From: Lateolabrax maculatus
Lineage: Eukaryota; Chordata; Actinopteri; Acropomatiformes; Lateolabracidae
DNA: 64,000 nucleotides
Reading direction: 5' to 3'
Assembly (NCBI GenBank): GCA_031216445.1
Contig: CM062208.1
Location: forward strand, 4,740,001-4,804,000
Each line of letters opens with the position of its first letter. The first letter of the stretch is position 1. This document shows, one piece after another, positions 52,554-64,000 of the stretch. The position numbers were made by a program, and so were the translations under genes. The notes beneath the pieces are model-generated. The model did no database searches and had not been told where the DNA came from. It saw only the letters and a list, made by a program, of their open reading frames with translations.

Positions 52554-55500
52554 GTGCGTGCGCGCGTGTGTGTGTGTGTTGTGCTTTCTCACTTTAATTC
52601 ATAGTGTATTTGAAGCTGTAATGCCTTTTTTTGTTTGTTTTTGTGGAGGGTTTTCAATTATTGACCAGATAACTCTTGCTTGTACTTCTTCTATAAAGTA
52701 TGACTACAATATTAATATCAGGTAATGTCACGTTTGTGCAGTGTTTTCACGATGCACATGCTCATTTAAAAGCATATACCTTTCTTTGCCTAAACCTACA
52801 GTTTTCTTTGACGAGTTAAATAATAATCATGCTTCCATTAGGGTCTATAAGCAATGTTTAAACCATGCCAATATTACCATTTCTCATTGACTAAAATAGC
52901 ATATTCCACCAAACAAAAGCTTTAAAATCACAAATATAAACTTGAATAAACTAAGCCTTGTCTATAAATTGTCTTATGTTTTTTTGTGTTTGTTTTACAG
53001 GCACCGCCGTCCATGGTCAGCACAGAACAGAGGCAGCATGCTGAACACATATTCCTCTCCTTCAGGAAATCCAAATCCCCTTTTGCCATCTGCAAGCACA
53101 TCTTAGGTAACTATTGACTCAATCGTTTAGCCCACATAACTTATTTTTAACCTACATGATTTTTATAAATAATTTATTCAGGGAAGACTGATCTTTTTTT
53201 CAATAGTTATATATACTGAGAGCTGCATAGGCCTTCTGTGTATCGCTCAAGGGCACATCTACAGTTCTTTAAGGAGAGGAAGGTGTTTCAATTTTACTCC
53301 ATCCAATCTGGGCTTCAGCCACTGATGATCACAAACCTTCTGCTTTGGTGTTTAATGCGTTTTACATTACATATCTATATAGCTCATGGCATTTCAAAGC
53401 ACCAGAAAAAACAAGCTCACCCAGCACATAGGTAGACATCATCAGGCCATCTGTAATAGTATACTATAAGACAACAATTTCAGTTTAAAGTTTAAATATT
53501 TTTTTACTTTTAAGGTGCATTTGCATCAAATGCATGGAAAAGTAGAATTACTGCAAATCATGTAACTCTTATCTTCTTCTTTCTTATATTTCTGTTCTCA
53601 CACCTCCCTTTTCGTCTCTCCAGAGACCAGTAAGGTGGACTATGTGCTGTTCCAGGCAGCCACAGCCATCATGGAGGCGGTGGTGCGGGAGTGGATCCTG
53701 CTGGAAAAGTCCAGCATCGAGTCGCTGCGGGCATTCCTCCTCACCTACGTCTTACAGAGACCCAAGTAAGACAGATGGAAAGAGGCTTAATTAAACCTGT
53801 GTGTGTCTTACAGGGGTATTAAGTAAATATGACATTTATGGACCACAAGAACTGATAGACCTCATCTCTTGTTACATAAGTCTAAAGTACAGAAAGTAAT
53901 TTAAAAAGCATTAATGTCCATCAACAAGGCTTTCAAATCCCACAAATATATTATCGTCTGTTTAATGAGCTAAATAACACAAAATATAAACCTGGGTGGG
54001 ATCGCACCAAGCATGTACTGTATATGTTAGTTTGTGTGCAAGTAATATTGATCCCATTTGAAACTGTGTTTCTCTGACTAACAAGATTCCTGAAATGTTT
54101 TTTTTTTTAGAAAATGTAATTGCATTTCTTTTATACAATTCGATCCAATAATGAAAGCTTTTATGTGCAGAATGAGTTGGACAGTAGCATCTGATACCCT
54201 GCGGGTCCTCGTACATGGAAAGTCCAGACTGATGCTTAAAATCAGCAGTTTTTTCAGGTCTCCACTGGTATAAACAGCAGAGAAGGGCACAGGCTAATTT
54301 GATATGCATAGTACAAGTTACAGAAACCGAAGTCTCTGACCTGGTGTGGTGACAGGTTACAAAAACTCTGTTCAGCAAACAAGCCAGAAGGATTTCTATT
54401 TACTTTTGTCTGATTACACAGTGTAATTAAAAAAAACAAAAACAACGACTAACAAACACAAAAAATGCAATAAAGTTCCCCATGTTATACAGCCCAAAGA
54501 AAACAAACTGCAGCTGTGAAAGTTGTGCACCCTCATACACAACATTTCTATGTAACTTTGTAGTTCTTACTGGTCTCAATCCCTGCTGGTGATCTGTGTT
54601 CAGTTAACCTCATATCTGTAGCACTTACTGTAAGATTCAGTGACCAACCGCCTGCCTGTTTCCTCCAGTCTCCAGAAGTATGTGCGTGAGCAGATCCTCC
54701 TGGCGGTGGCGGTCATCGTGAAGAGGGGCTCTGTAGACAAAAGTGTCAACTGCAAAAGCATCTTCCACGAGGTGGGACAGCTCATCAGCAGCGGGAACCC
54801 CACAGTGGTGAGAAAGACATACAGATGCATCACTGCATAATGCATTTTAGTCAATGAATGTTAGTCACAGTGAACAAATCACAGTGCACACATTTAGACA
54901 TGCAAGTCATACAGGATAAAGAAAAATATCTAAAAATATCTTCAGCACTTTTGTGTTAAATTGAGAGGAAAAGGCAACTTAGTAGCTATCAACAGAACTG
55001 CTTTTGCAAAAGAAAACTATAATAAAGTAAATTGACATCTAACATCAGTAATACACATTATGGTTTACTGTCATTTTTACATTAAATTAGTAATATGTCT
55101 GTGTTAGTGGTTTTTATGCTGTTTTCTAACATATGACATGAAAAAATGAAAAAATGTACAAGTAAATACAGTTTTCCCTTTTTTAAACTCTCCTACTAGT
55201 AGGAAAACCTAATGAATTACCCAAAGAACGCACAGGAGCACTTAGTTCTAGATATGCAATTTGCTATTCTATACCTATTACCTCTGAATTAAACATAAAT
55301 AACAATAATATGTTGTCCATAATCAGTGATTGCCACTGTGTCAGACATCACGTGTACATCTTTATTCAAACAGGTGAAGAATGACACAAACAATGAGATG
55401 TGATAATAACATTTGTCACTTTAACTGGCATCACCTGGTTTGTCCCTTTCACAATAAATTGTGTCTTAGTTATATAAAGTATAATATCAGGTGCCTGTTT

Positions 55501-56693
55501 TTGTTGCTCATGCACTCAAATCAATTTAGTGTATAAATGTTACATGTTTTTTGTGTTTGGTGCCGTCAACTGTTTGGGTGACCAGAAGATCATTAGGCTG
55601 AATATGTAAGATGTACTGTGTATGACTCAGCACGCTGAAACATTATACATGAAGGCAAAATATTTGTCTCCTGTTATATATATATTTACTCTGTATGATA
55701 AAAGAAACTGGACATCTCCTCTTAGTCCAGTAGGTGGCACTGTTTTATATATTTCTCTAACCAAGAAAAGGCCATGGAGGGCTGAAAGTGCTGGTTTCAT
55801 TTTAATCACAGACTCCTTTAAAAATTATGCAATGTGGGCACTGACAGAAGCAAATTTCACTGTGACATTGGAACATCACTGCCAAATAGTCCTCACAAAA
55901 GAGAAAACAAAATGTTGCTGCAAAGATTTTATACTTATTTTTGATTCCTTAGATCTTTGCTAAGCTGGCTTTTCCGCCAACCACAACTTGTTTTAATGTT
56001 TTGCGGCATCGTGGAGGAACATTTTACATCAACAGCACACTCAAAAATCAGGCAGCATACTGACTTTTTCCAGTATACTTGATTATGTAGTTTTTCCAGT
56101 GCGTCACACACTCATTCAAAGTTTGCTGAGAATTTGTATGTACTTCTTGGGTCTTGACCAATGATCCTCATGTTTGACCTCCAGTATAACTCTTCGTGTA
56201 ACACTTGACCTGTGTGATCCCACAACCCTCTCTGCTGCAGCAAACACTGGCCTGCTCCATCCTGACCGCTCTGCTCAGTGAGTTCTCCAGCTCCAGTAAG
56301 ACCAGCAGCATCGGCCTCAGCATGGAGTTTCACGGCAGCTGCAAGCGTCTTTTCCAGGTTTGTTCCCTGCCTCGTCACCTATTCTGTCTTTTCACTTGCT
56401 GTCCAGCTGTAAAATAGTAAAAGGAGGGAGCACTGTCATCCATTTTCTCTGAGATAGTCATCACAGACATTTGCTTTTTCCTTTATGCGTCACATTTTCA
56501 TTCCTTTCTCCTGTTCTTCCATCCCTGCCTGACTTCCAGGAGGAGGGCCTGCGTCAGATCTTCATGTTGACCATGGAGGTGCTGCAGGAGTTCAGCCGCC
56601 GAGAAAACATAAACGCCCAGATGTCGTCTGTCTTCCAGCGCTACCTGGCTCTGGCCAACCAGGTCCTCAGCTGGAACTTCCTGCCACCCAATC
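49336..56693 (+). CDS. xpo4: XPO4, exportin-4, N-terminal part (coding exons 1-6)
   Basis: Exons 49336-49401, 53001-53106, 53624-53765, 54669-54807, 56241-56357 and 56540-56693 join in frame to give the first 241 residues of about 1150. XPO4 is an importin-beta family receptor that exports cargo such as eIF5A and SMAD3 with RanGTP, and also imports SOX factors. The visible part is the N-terminal HEAT repeats that bind Ran. The sequence is nearly identical to human in blocks such as FLSFRKSKSPFA, SKVDYVLFQAATAIMEAVV, REQILLAVAVIVKRGS, FHEVGQLISSGNPTV and SSVFQRYLALANQVLSWNF. Codon 242 is interrupted (phase 1) by an intron starting ATATCCTTT, a perfect U12-type donor. The remaining exons lie beyond the window, so the gene is truncated only by the window edge. 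Confidence 0.96.
49666..49687. repeat. (AAAT)n tetranucleotide repeat
   Basis: About five ATAA units in XPO4 intron 1. Confidence 0.9.
50160..51610. repeat. pair of diverged repeat copies in XPO4 intron 1
   Basis: Two related stretches occur in the same orientation. CAGGGGTGTAACAGCAAGTT (from 50212) matches CAGGGATGTAACAAGAAGTT (near 50981). ACAGAACC...TATTCGATCGATAAAC (about 50610-50665) matches ACAGAACC...TATTCGATGGAGAAAT (about 51512-51560). CAGGGGTGTAAC resembles the ends of hAT-type elements, so these may be two old non-autonomous copies; the family is uncertain. Confidence 0.45.
52319..52364. repeat. (TG)n microsatellite
   Basis: Mostly pure GT tract with one TTG interruption near its end. 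Confidence 0.93.
52504..52580. repeat. interrupted (TG)n microsatellite with CG part
   Basis: GT tract with TTTG interruptions and a CGTGCGCGCG segment at about 52557-52567, which favours left-handed DNA. Confidence 0.9.
53107..53623 (+). other. xpo4: XPO4 intron 2
   Basis: 517-nt intron, donor GTAACT, acceptor TCTCTCCAG. Nothing else is seen in it. Confidence 0.85.
53766..54668 (+). other. xpo4: XPO4 intron 3
   Basis: 903-nt intron, donor GTAAGA, acceptor TTTCCTCCAG. AT-rich; no further feature recognised. Confidence 0.85.
54808..56240 (+). other. xpo4: XPO4 intron 4
   Basis: 1.43-kb AT-rich intron, donor GTGAGA, acceptor TCTGCTGCAG. A short TA repeat lies near 55677-55687. No gene is recognised. 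Confidence 0.85.
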
Positions 56694-56702
56694 ATATCCT
56701 TT
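56694..56702 (+). promoter_or_regulatory. xpo4: U12-type (AT-AC class) 5' splice site of XPO4 intron 6
   Basis: The exon ends CCACCCAATC and the intron opens ATATCCTTT, the full U12-type donor consensus. No GT donor is available at the position required by the conserved protein (…LPPN then L in human). The matching branch site and AC acceptor lie beyond the window. Confidence 0.85.
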
Positions 56703-57506
56703 CTTTGTCAGAGGCTGACAGGGGATTCTTACGCCTGGAAAGGTCAGCGTAATAAATTTGACTATTTTTTAGATCTTGACACGTCATTGGATAAATCTTG
56801 CAAAAGTATGGCGAGGAAAAACAGGTCAGTCAGGTGCAGTTTTTGTCATTGCTTTCCACCTCACATATTGAAATAATTTTTCCTGAAAAACAGCATTGTT
56901 TGACAGAGTTATTATGCACAGAATAAAATCATATAACTTGCATGACAATCCCATTGGTTTTAGGTTTATAGTTTGAATAATTAATTGAATAATTATTATT
57001 ATAATTTTTTATTGGTTTTGAGATTTTATTCAGCAATTTAATTGCTGAAATCAGGCACCATGACATTGCTACAGACAATTTTCCAACAGATTTATGTTGT
57101 GTCAGCAATAAAAGCAGTTTAATTTGTACTCACACATATTATCTGAACATCTTATTTGGCAGTGAACATTAAAAATTCAGTTAATTAAAAAGTTCAGTGT
57201 TACCGATTTAGGTTAAAAGAAAAGGGTCATGTTGGGGTTAGAAAAGTCAGTGGAATCTCCTCATAATTGTAGTACTTTGTATGTTTGTCTACTTGCATTA
57301 TACCTATTTGCATGAATATACATGAGTTTTTTTGTGTATATGAGTATGCATTGGCATGTGTGTGTGTGTGTTTGTGTGTCTCTACAAATATGTGATACCC
57401 AGGAATGCATATCTGGCCATGCAGTTTTGCTTTGTAGTTCATCTCTCGTGCACACGTCCATGTTATCTTTGCAGTTGGCCGCATTGTTGAGCGAACTTAG
57501 GCACTT

Positions 57507-57509
<3 letters not shown>

Positions 57510-57550
<41 letters not shown>
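57510..57550. repeat. (TG)20 microsatellite
   Basis: Pure TG tract in XPO4 intron 6. A shorter one lies at 57357-57370. Confidence 0.93.
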
Positions 57551-57551
<1 letters not shown>

Positions 57552-57809
57552 ACGTGGCCAGGCTCATTACGTCCTAAATCCCAACCAGCCTGGCATCCTC
57601 TCTGCCTGTCTGAGGGGATCTGGAGTGGCGCTTTGCTGCCAGCCAGGGCCATGTATCACTTTCAAAGAGGTGTCTGTGTGTCCATCTCCGTATCATTCCA
57701 GCAGCCCACCACCCCCGCCTTGGCTTGTTGAGGCTCCCCTTGGTATGGCCGGCACGCTCAGTTTGATATGTGTGTGTTCTCAAAGATGCACTTTTAAGTC
57801 CTCTGCTTG

Positions 57810-57835
57810 CGTGTGCGTGTGTGTGCGAGCGCGTG

Positions 57836-57866
<31 letters not shown>
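57810..57866. repeat. interrupted (GT)n microsatellite
   Basis: GT tract with CG interruptions in its first half. Confidence 0.9.
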
Positions 57867-60800
57867 TAGCTGTTGCAGTACATTTTTATACAACAGTTTA
57901 ATTTTGTTTTAGTGTTGGGTGTGTGTACGAATCCACCAGAGCAGTTACTGTACAAGCGAGGGACCTTTCAGTCTGAGGCTTTGGGCTTTAAAATTATATT
58001 AAATAACTGCCACTAAAAGTCTTATTGATAAGTTTGCTTTGCGTACTACTAAGTGATATGATTATATAAACTGTGAAATGATAGAAATGTGTAAACTTCC
58101 ATAAAATGTAATACACCATCAATTTACAACACCACAATATATTAAGTTAATGTGATATAAAATTATTTAGAGGAGGTTAATATAAACGTAACGTTCAACT
58201 CCCTTAAATTACACTTACATTCATTATACTGTACACTTCAAATTAAATGTAATCACAATTTTTTTCTCCATAAATTGGTCATATTTTCACAGTTATGAAG
58301 CGTGAAGGATTTTTAAGTGTGGCTTTAAAATGAAGATACTCATCATCAAAATCATTAAGCACATTTAAATTACTATGTGAAGAAGATAGCTGGATAATTC
58401 ATAAATTAATTGAGGTCCCCCCAAGGTACTAGTTGCATGCAAATAGAGCTGTAGTTCTCTTGTTTCAAGATGTTGAGTTGTGACAAATGTTGAATGGACT
58501 GTCTCAGGCCATAGAAATAGCATATGAATTCTCAAATCAAGTGTTATTCTACAAGTGTCTGGGCTGTTGTTGAAAAGGAGAACAGATTGATGAAGAGCAC
58601 TCGGTGGCCTGAATGAGTGTGGCTGCCTGTCTGCAAGTGTCACAGCACGCCTTTGCCTGTGTGGTGCGATGCAAACGTATGCCAGTATGGGTGTCAGGGG
58701 ACCTCTGCTTAATTGCGTGGATGACAGCCGCCTCCTTTCACACACGAATACACACACTCCTCAACCAGCTCAAAGACGCTTTTTAAAAAGCCTCCCTCCC
58801 TTAGATGAACCGAGCGGCATGCATGTCATCTGTCCTCGCCGCCGTCTGAACCCCCGGCCCTTCAGCTCTGGTGTCATCTGGTGGAGGCACGCTCCCCCGG
58901 ACGTCGGTACGACACCGTGTCACTCCGCACTGGGCTTGACTCTGGCCGGGGTCGTGGTCAGGCCTCGAGGCTGCAGCAGCAGTCAGGTGCTGTAAATGGC
59001 TGTCCGAGCTGACAGATAGATCACCCTCCATCCCCGCTGCCTCCATTCTGCTCGATCAGTCTGCATATTTGGATCCTCTTTATGTTGTTTAGATGTATTT
59101 GGTATGTGAGGGATTCAATAAATTCATCTCATGTCAATTGTGTTGCTATAATAGCCAGCAGCACTTTGTTCTGTAGCACTTTCCCATTTGTTTTCCCCCC
59201 ATCTGTTCTTTTCTTCACTAGAGAGGAATGTGTACATTTCACGGTGTATTGGCTCTCTGGGATTCAAGTTGTTTTAAATTAAAGCATGGCCTTCCCAGCC
59301 TTTTCCATTGAAGCACTGTCATCCTAATTTCTGTCTCTTACTTGAGTTATATTGATATACTTTGTCATAAGAGAAGAAGAGAGAGACCTCCGTTTTTGGA
59401 ATTGTGTTTTTCTTATTTTTAGTGAGGCGTAATAAAAACGGCATTAACCTCTCAGAGCAACAATTACCCCCAGCAGCCTTGTAAGGAGATATTCTTGTAC
59501 TGAAGAGACGACTGTCAGCCTAACACTCGCCTCGGCCGGGCTCAGTATTCTCATTAGTTGTTCAGGGGTCAATTTATAGGCATTTTGGCCCTCAGGTTAA
59601 GGTTAGGATTTGGAGCGTGTAAGCTGATGCTGGATGTTTGCCTTGGCCCTGACCTGTATGGAGAATCTACAACTACTGCTGTCTAAACACAAGTGGGAGG
59701 GTATATACAGATGGGTAATATGCTGATGGACATTCAGTTCATTCATATCCTTATGCCAAAATTGGCTCAACTTTCTGAAATGTTAAGTATCTACAATTTT
59801 TTTTGGGACTCAGGGCCTGGACATGTACAATGTCTCTGTGTGTTGCATACTGATGGCTGAGATTTAAAAACACTCTCAGGAGACACTCAGTAGCCATTAA
59901 GGAGCATTTAGCAACAAAATAAAGAGATTATCATTTTAAATGAAGGTAGCAACATATTTATTTTACCATTATTTGCCATATTGTTAATTTCTACTCTAAG
60001 ACGGGCTTGTTTATTTGCTAATAAAAATGAAGCAGGCTGTTTTATAGTGTCTAAATTGGGTCTACATCGCCACCTTCATCCACAACTTATCACTTTCTGA
60101 TCTCAAAGAAGCAAGCTGGCATTGAGCACAGTGGCATAATTGATATATAACTAGTTTAATTCCGTAGTGGGAGAATTAATGACATCTGCTGTCTAAACAG
60201 ATGGGGGCCAAACAGTAGAAGGAAATGGGAAAGGAAAGGGAGGGGGTGGGTCAGTGAGGAGGTATTCCTGGACTGTTATTTCACATGGCGAGGCTGCAGG
60301 GGAGACTTAAGGCAGGATATATCACTTAAACCCTACCACGCGCCTTAGCATAGCGCTGCGCTCTTCGCACGGCCGCTGGCAGACCCTCAGCCAGTCTTCC
60401 TGTGCAGCGGGTCCATCCTCAGTCAGGAGGATCAACCGTAATGAAAAGAGGATACAGGAGAACCTCAGTAATCCACAACCCTCAGGCACGAAGGTCGTTC
60501 AGGCTTGTTCAAATCTTCAGATTGCTGAGATTGTCTACTTAAAGTAGTCATGAAAATACTATCAAACTGATCTGTGAAGTGCTTTGTGCAACATCTGCAA
60601 ATTGCTGATGAAAGAGGATTTGAGAATGTGACATGTGAAGCCGGATTTGATTTGTTGTAGAGGGGCTTCATATACTATACTAGGGGTGTTGCACAATTAA
60701 GCTCAGTTATTACAAATCACAGACAGTTTACAGCAGTTAACCATTTGCAAACCTCCCAGGACTATTAAAGATTAGTTAGAGACTCTGAGTAAAGAAAGGG

Positions 60801-60959
60801 GGTAAAAAGTAAAGATGCAAAAAAGATCTATACACTCCTACATATTAAAAAGAAATGGGAACTGCATGGCGACATTGACCAACGTTCTCATAAATTAGTA
60901 CAAGTTTCAAAGATCTGAAATGAAAGGAAACCAACAGCTACCGACAAATATAATTTTGA

Positions 60960-61340
60960 ATTTATTTATTATATTCGGTCCACCACTTTGCTCCAGGCTG
61001 AAATTTGGTACAGAAATAGATATTCTTGGTCCCCAGAGGATGAATCCTACTGACTTTTTCTCTTCGGCCACCATGAGGTCGACGTCTTTAGTTTTTAATG
61101 TAATGTCTCAACAACAATTACACGGATTGCAGTAAAATTTGGTTCAGATATCCATAGTGCCCAGAGAAGGAAATTAATATCATCATCTTCCACCATCATC
61201 AACAGGACAAGATTTTCACTTATCCACTGAAATATCTCAGCATTTACTTTAAGGATTGTCACCACCCCCCCAGGATGAATTGTGATAGTGTTGGTTCATG
61301 AACATTGTAAAACCTTCTACCAGGTAAACAACAGCATTTG
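60960..61340. mobile_element. dispersed percomorph repeat, copy 2 (related to 25600-26080)
   Basis: Contains GCTGAAATTTGGTACAGAAA, AATGTCTCAACAACAATTAC, GCAGTAAAATTTGGTTCAGA and CCAGGATGAATTGTGATAGT, all from the same common teleost repeat as the first copy. It is old, diverged and non-coding. Confidence 0.55.
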
Positions 61341-63389
61341 GCTCAAAGTGCCTGAATATATCCTCGCCTAGCTTTGCTGTAGACTCTTCGTTTTTTAATA
61401 TAAGTTTTATGACAAAGTGACACAAATCAAAATAGTCCATTTATGTGGTAACAAAATGAACAAACTTACAAAGATGACAGGACTATAACTCTTGCGTTGG
61501 CATATTTTGTTGTTTGGTTTCGTGGTCCACATCATTCAGCCTCTCTTGCACATCCAGACAGGGCTCGGCCCATATTTGCTGTTGGTAATCAAGTGGTTAG
61601 TTTATGGATAGCAACGCATGTTGAATTACAGCCCATGAAGGAAAGAATGATGATGTTTTTTTTTTTTACTGCAACTATGTTCCCCTGCTGCTTTGAAGTG
61701 GAGAGCTATGCACTGATGCTGCCTACCTGGGCTAAGGTTCACATGCAAAACCATAAATACTGGACGGCCAGGTGTCTGTCACTGAAGATGCAGAGCTGAA
61801 AAAAGTTTGCTTGTTTTGGTCAAGTCACAATAAATAGAATCGGGGCAGGAAATGAAACTTGAAATGCTTGTTGTTTTTCTGCCAAAGTAACTAGAGGATC
61901 AGACGAACCTACCAGCCGCAGTTTTATTGGCCTTTGACTGGTGGCTGGTGTTAATTAAGGTATTACAATGTGTGTTTATGTGTCTGGGTTGCTGCAAATT
62001 TGGCAACTGCATGTGAGAACTAAGGGTGCGGGAATTTCTTCACTTGTGATTTAAACTCTTGCGGTCAGTGGCTTACATCGGCTGTGTATTAGGTCAGTTG
62101 GATGTGTTTGTGTGTGTGTGTCTGTGTGTGTGTTTATCTGTCAGTCCGTCTTATCTTTCCAGTGGAAAATTGACGTGTCACATTAGTTATTCTTGAGCCT
62201 GCTGGAAGGGTTGAGATAGTAGCAGGTGATGTCTTTTAAAAACCCACCAAACCACAGCCACATGTCCTAGTCACTCCGCGTACATTACTCATCCTGGAAA
62301 CATGTACAGTACACGTGCACACACGCACACAAACACACACACATATGCAATCCATCTTCTTCTTTTTTTTTTAAGCAGAGGTGGATAACGTGGTCGAAGT
62401 TGTAAATTCACTTGTCAACTCCGCAAGTAGGTTTTCCTCCAGATTCAAGAGCGACAATGAGGAGAAGTACTTTAAACTTTTATTTCAGTTCTTGTGAGTT
62501 GTTTTCAGGACGGCACATAAATGTTTTATGATAGTTATAGTGAGAACTGAAATAAAACAGTTTAGTGTGTGTTTATTTTAAAACCAGGGCACACGCAAGA
62601 CCTACATAAAACTAATAACAGGTGAAAGTCTGAAGAATTACCTCAATACGCAGAAACACCTCAGAACTATGTTAATTTGTATCTGGCTTTAGTCATTTTC
62701 TAGTTGTCTTAATCTTCTATGACAGTAAATTGAGTATATTTTGGTTCTGGACTGTTGCTTTTTTCTCCAGCTCTCTGTTTTCCCCTAATTTAAAAGCGTT
62801 TCTATCTATTTTGGCGTCACAACCTGTCAGACCCATTTAACGTCTCTGTCCGGCTGTGTAAAATAGTCGAAGTAGCTGTGTAGTTATCATTCCTGAGGTC
62901 TCTTGTGAGTTTTGTCTCAGTCATATGATCTTTAGGAGGGTTTGTATGACCTCTGTCACCGAGGTGGTCCCTCGGTCGTCAGGCCGCAGGACTTGGTCAA
63001 TCTCACAAAGTGTCTTTCTATGTCGTCATGTTTGTCTGTCTTGTTTTTAAGGGGTTTGCAAGATAAAAGCCAGCCAGGTTAAGTTTTCATTTCACCTGGT
63101 TAATTTAATGTGAAAATGGCATCAAGACAGACATGCAGGCCAAGAGTTCTTAAAAGTAAGTGAATTTTTAACAAACAAAGTTTAGAATAAAGAAAATCAG
63201 GACATTTTCCAGTGAGAAATAAATAGTTAAACCCTGGAACACAAGAAATAAGAATATGAAGTTCGTCATATAGCAGCCCCCTCTTTGCTTATTCTGTTCT
63301 TTCTCATTCCTCCTCTCTTCAGAAAGGTTCAGTTAGAGGTCTTATGCCTCACCACGACTATTTTTAACAAGGCCTGAAAGCCAAGCATT

Positions 63390-63391
<2 letters not shown>

Positions 63392-63436
<45 letters not shown>
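63392..63436. repeat. (CA)n microsatellite
   Basis: Pure CA tract near the right end of the window. Confidence 0.95.
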
Positions 63437-63439
<3 letters not shown>

Positions 63440-64000
63440 ACCCTTAGACAGGTGCCAACTTTTGTGCCGAAAAGTGTGGTGTGGTGGAGTGTGGTGGGGT
63501 GTGTGCATGGGGAGTGACTGTTGGCTGGTGTCGGAGGAATGCGTGACCTAGCCGGCCTCTGCCGCTGTTTGGCTTTGATCAAACATTCCTCTGGAAGTTT
63601 CCACCTTCTGCTGTCACCGAGCCGCAGGGTCGTGATATGGTTTTGTGTGTTTTTATGCGTTTTGTGTGGGCGATGGAAGACAGAGAGAAACAGGGTGCCT
63701 TTTATTTTATTTTTTTACTTAATATTTGATTTATTTATTTATTGACAAGCAAGTAAAACAAGAACACAAACAAAACATGCAGAAACAAAACCTGCAAAAA
63801 GAAACAAACAATATTTTTTGTAGTAGTAGTAGTTCCATCCCATGTCCTGGATCAGACACAATAAAATAATTCATGCAGTATCCTCCACTTATCTACCAGT
63901 AGTCAGTTATTACAAACTCTGGCTGTGCAGCCAAACATTGTTGAAACCCAACAATGTGTTTGAAGAGCTTACAAAGTCTCCAAAGATATTAATAAAGTCT

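Larger units (their letters stand above)
49402..53000 (+). other. xpo4: XPO4 intron 1
   Basis: A 3.6-kb intron, donor GTGAGA, acceptor TGTTTTACAG. It contains an AAAT tetranucleotide run (49666-49687), a diverged repeat pair (50160-51610) and two GT tracts. Reading frames here are short and not recognised. Confidence 0.8.
56694..64000 (+). other. xpo4: XPO4 intron 6, continues off the window
   Basis: At least 7.3 kb without any recognised XPO4 exon: the next human block, GRHYIAMFE, is not found. It holds GT/CA microsatellites, a dispersed repeat near 60960-61340 and two GC-richer patches (about 58800-58990 and 60330-60420). Open frames in it do not resemble known proteins. Confidence 0.8.

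Noticed and set aside
58669..58995. 108-residue open frame in XPO4 intron 6
   Set aside because: Open only because of the GC-rich patch. No domain and no splice context fitting XPO4.

Overview
The window is vertebrate nuclear DNA, almost certainly from a percomorph (perch-like) teleost fish. The genes are split into many exons with GT-AG introns and have no operon structure. Long (CA/GT)n microsatellites are frequent. Several intergenic and intronic stretches match dispersed repeats that I recall as abundant in percomorph genomes. Three genes are recognised securely from their spliced proteins: SKA3 (outer kinetochore), LATS2 (Hippo kinase) and the 5' part of XPO4 (exportin-4). In mammals these three lie close together (human 13q12.11), so this is an old conserved block.

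Layout. 1-5.9 kb, minus strand: a partial gene whose protein looks like the fish rapunzel family; its coding start is at 5571 and its 3' end lies off the left edge. 6.8-12.8 kb, plus: complete SKA3 in 11 coding exons, 607 residues. 14.1-17.0 kb, plus: a two-exon gene that splices a THAP zinc finger onto a DDE_Tnp_4-type transposase core with a substituted second catalytic Asp, so it is probably a domesticated ISL2EU-like transposase. 17.0-20.9 kb: intergenic. 20.9-44.4 kb, plus: LATS2, with a GC-rich promoter and non-coding exon near 21 kb, the first coding exon at 27.9 kb and seven more coding exons from 38.3 to 44.4 kb, 1166 residues. 44.4-49.3 kb: LATS2 3'UTR and intergenic DNA with repeats. 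49.3-64 kb, plus: XPO4 coding exons 1-6 (241 residues), then an intron that opens with a perfect U12-type (minor spliceosome) 5' splice site and runs off the right edge.

How the genes relate. They are neighbours by synteny, not one pathway. SKA3 acts in chromosome segregation. LATS2 phosphorylates YAP/TAZ and also has mitotic roles. XPO4 is a nuclear transport receptor. Motifs seen in the sequence suggest G2/M control of SKA3 (forkhead and CHR-like sites), YAP-TEAD feedback on LATS2 (GAGGAATGTGA at the promoter and again in intron 2) and ZNF143/THAP11-type control of XPO4. These are motif matches, not demonstrated sites.

The most interesting points are: a SKA1-like winged-helix-type C-terminus on this fish SKA3, which I do not recall in the human protein; the THAP/DDE gene with a broken triad; the U12 intron in XPO4; a near-perfect 51-nt palindrome in SKA3 intron 7; and the absence of SAP18 from its expected place between SKA3 and LATS2. 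I found no CRISPR array, tRNA or rRNA gene.
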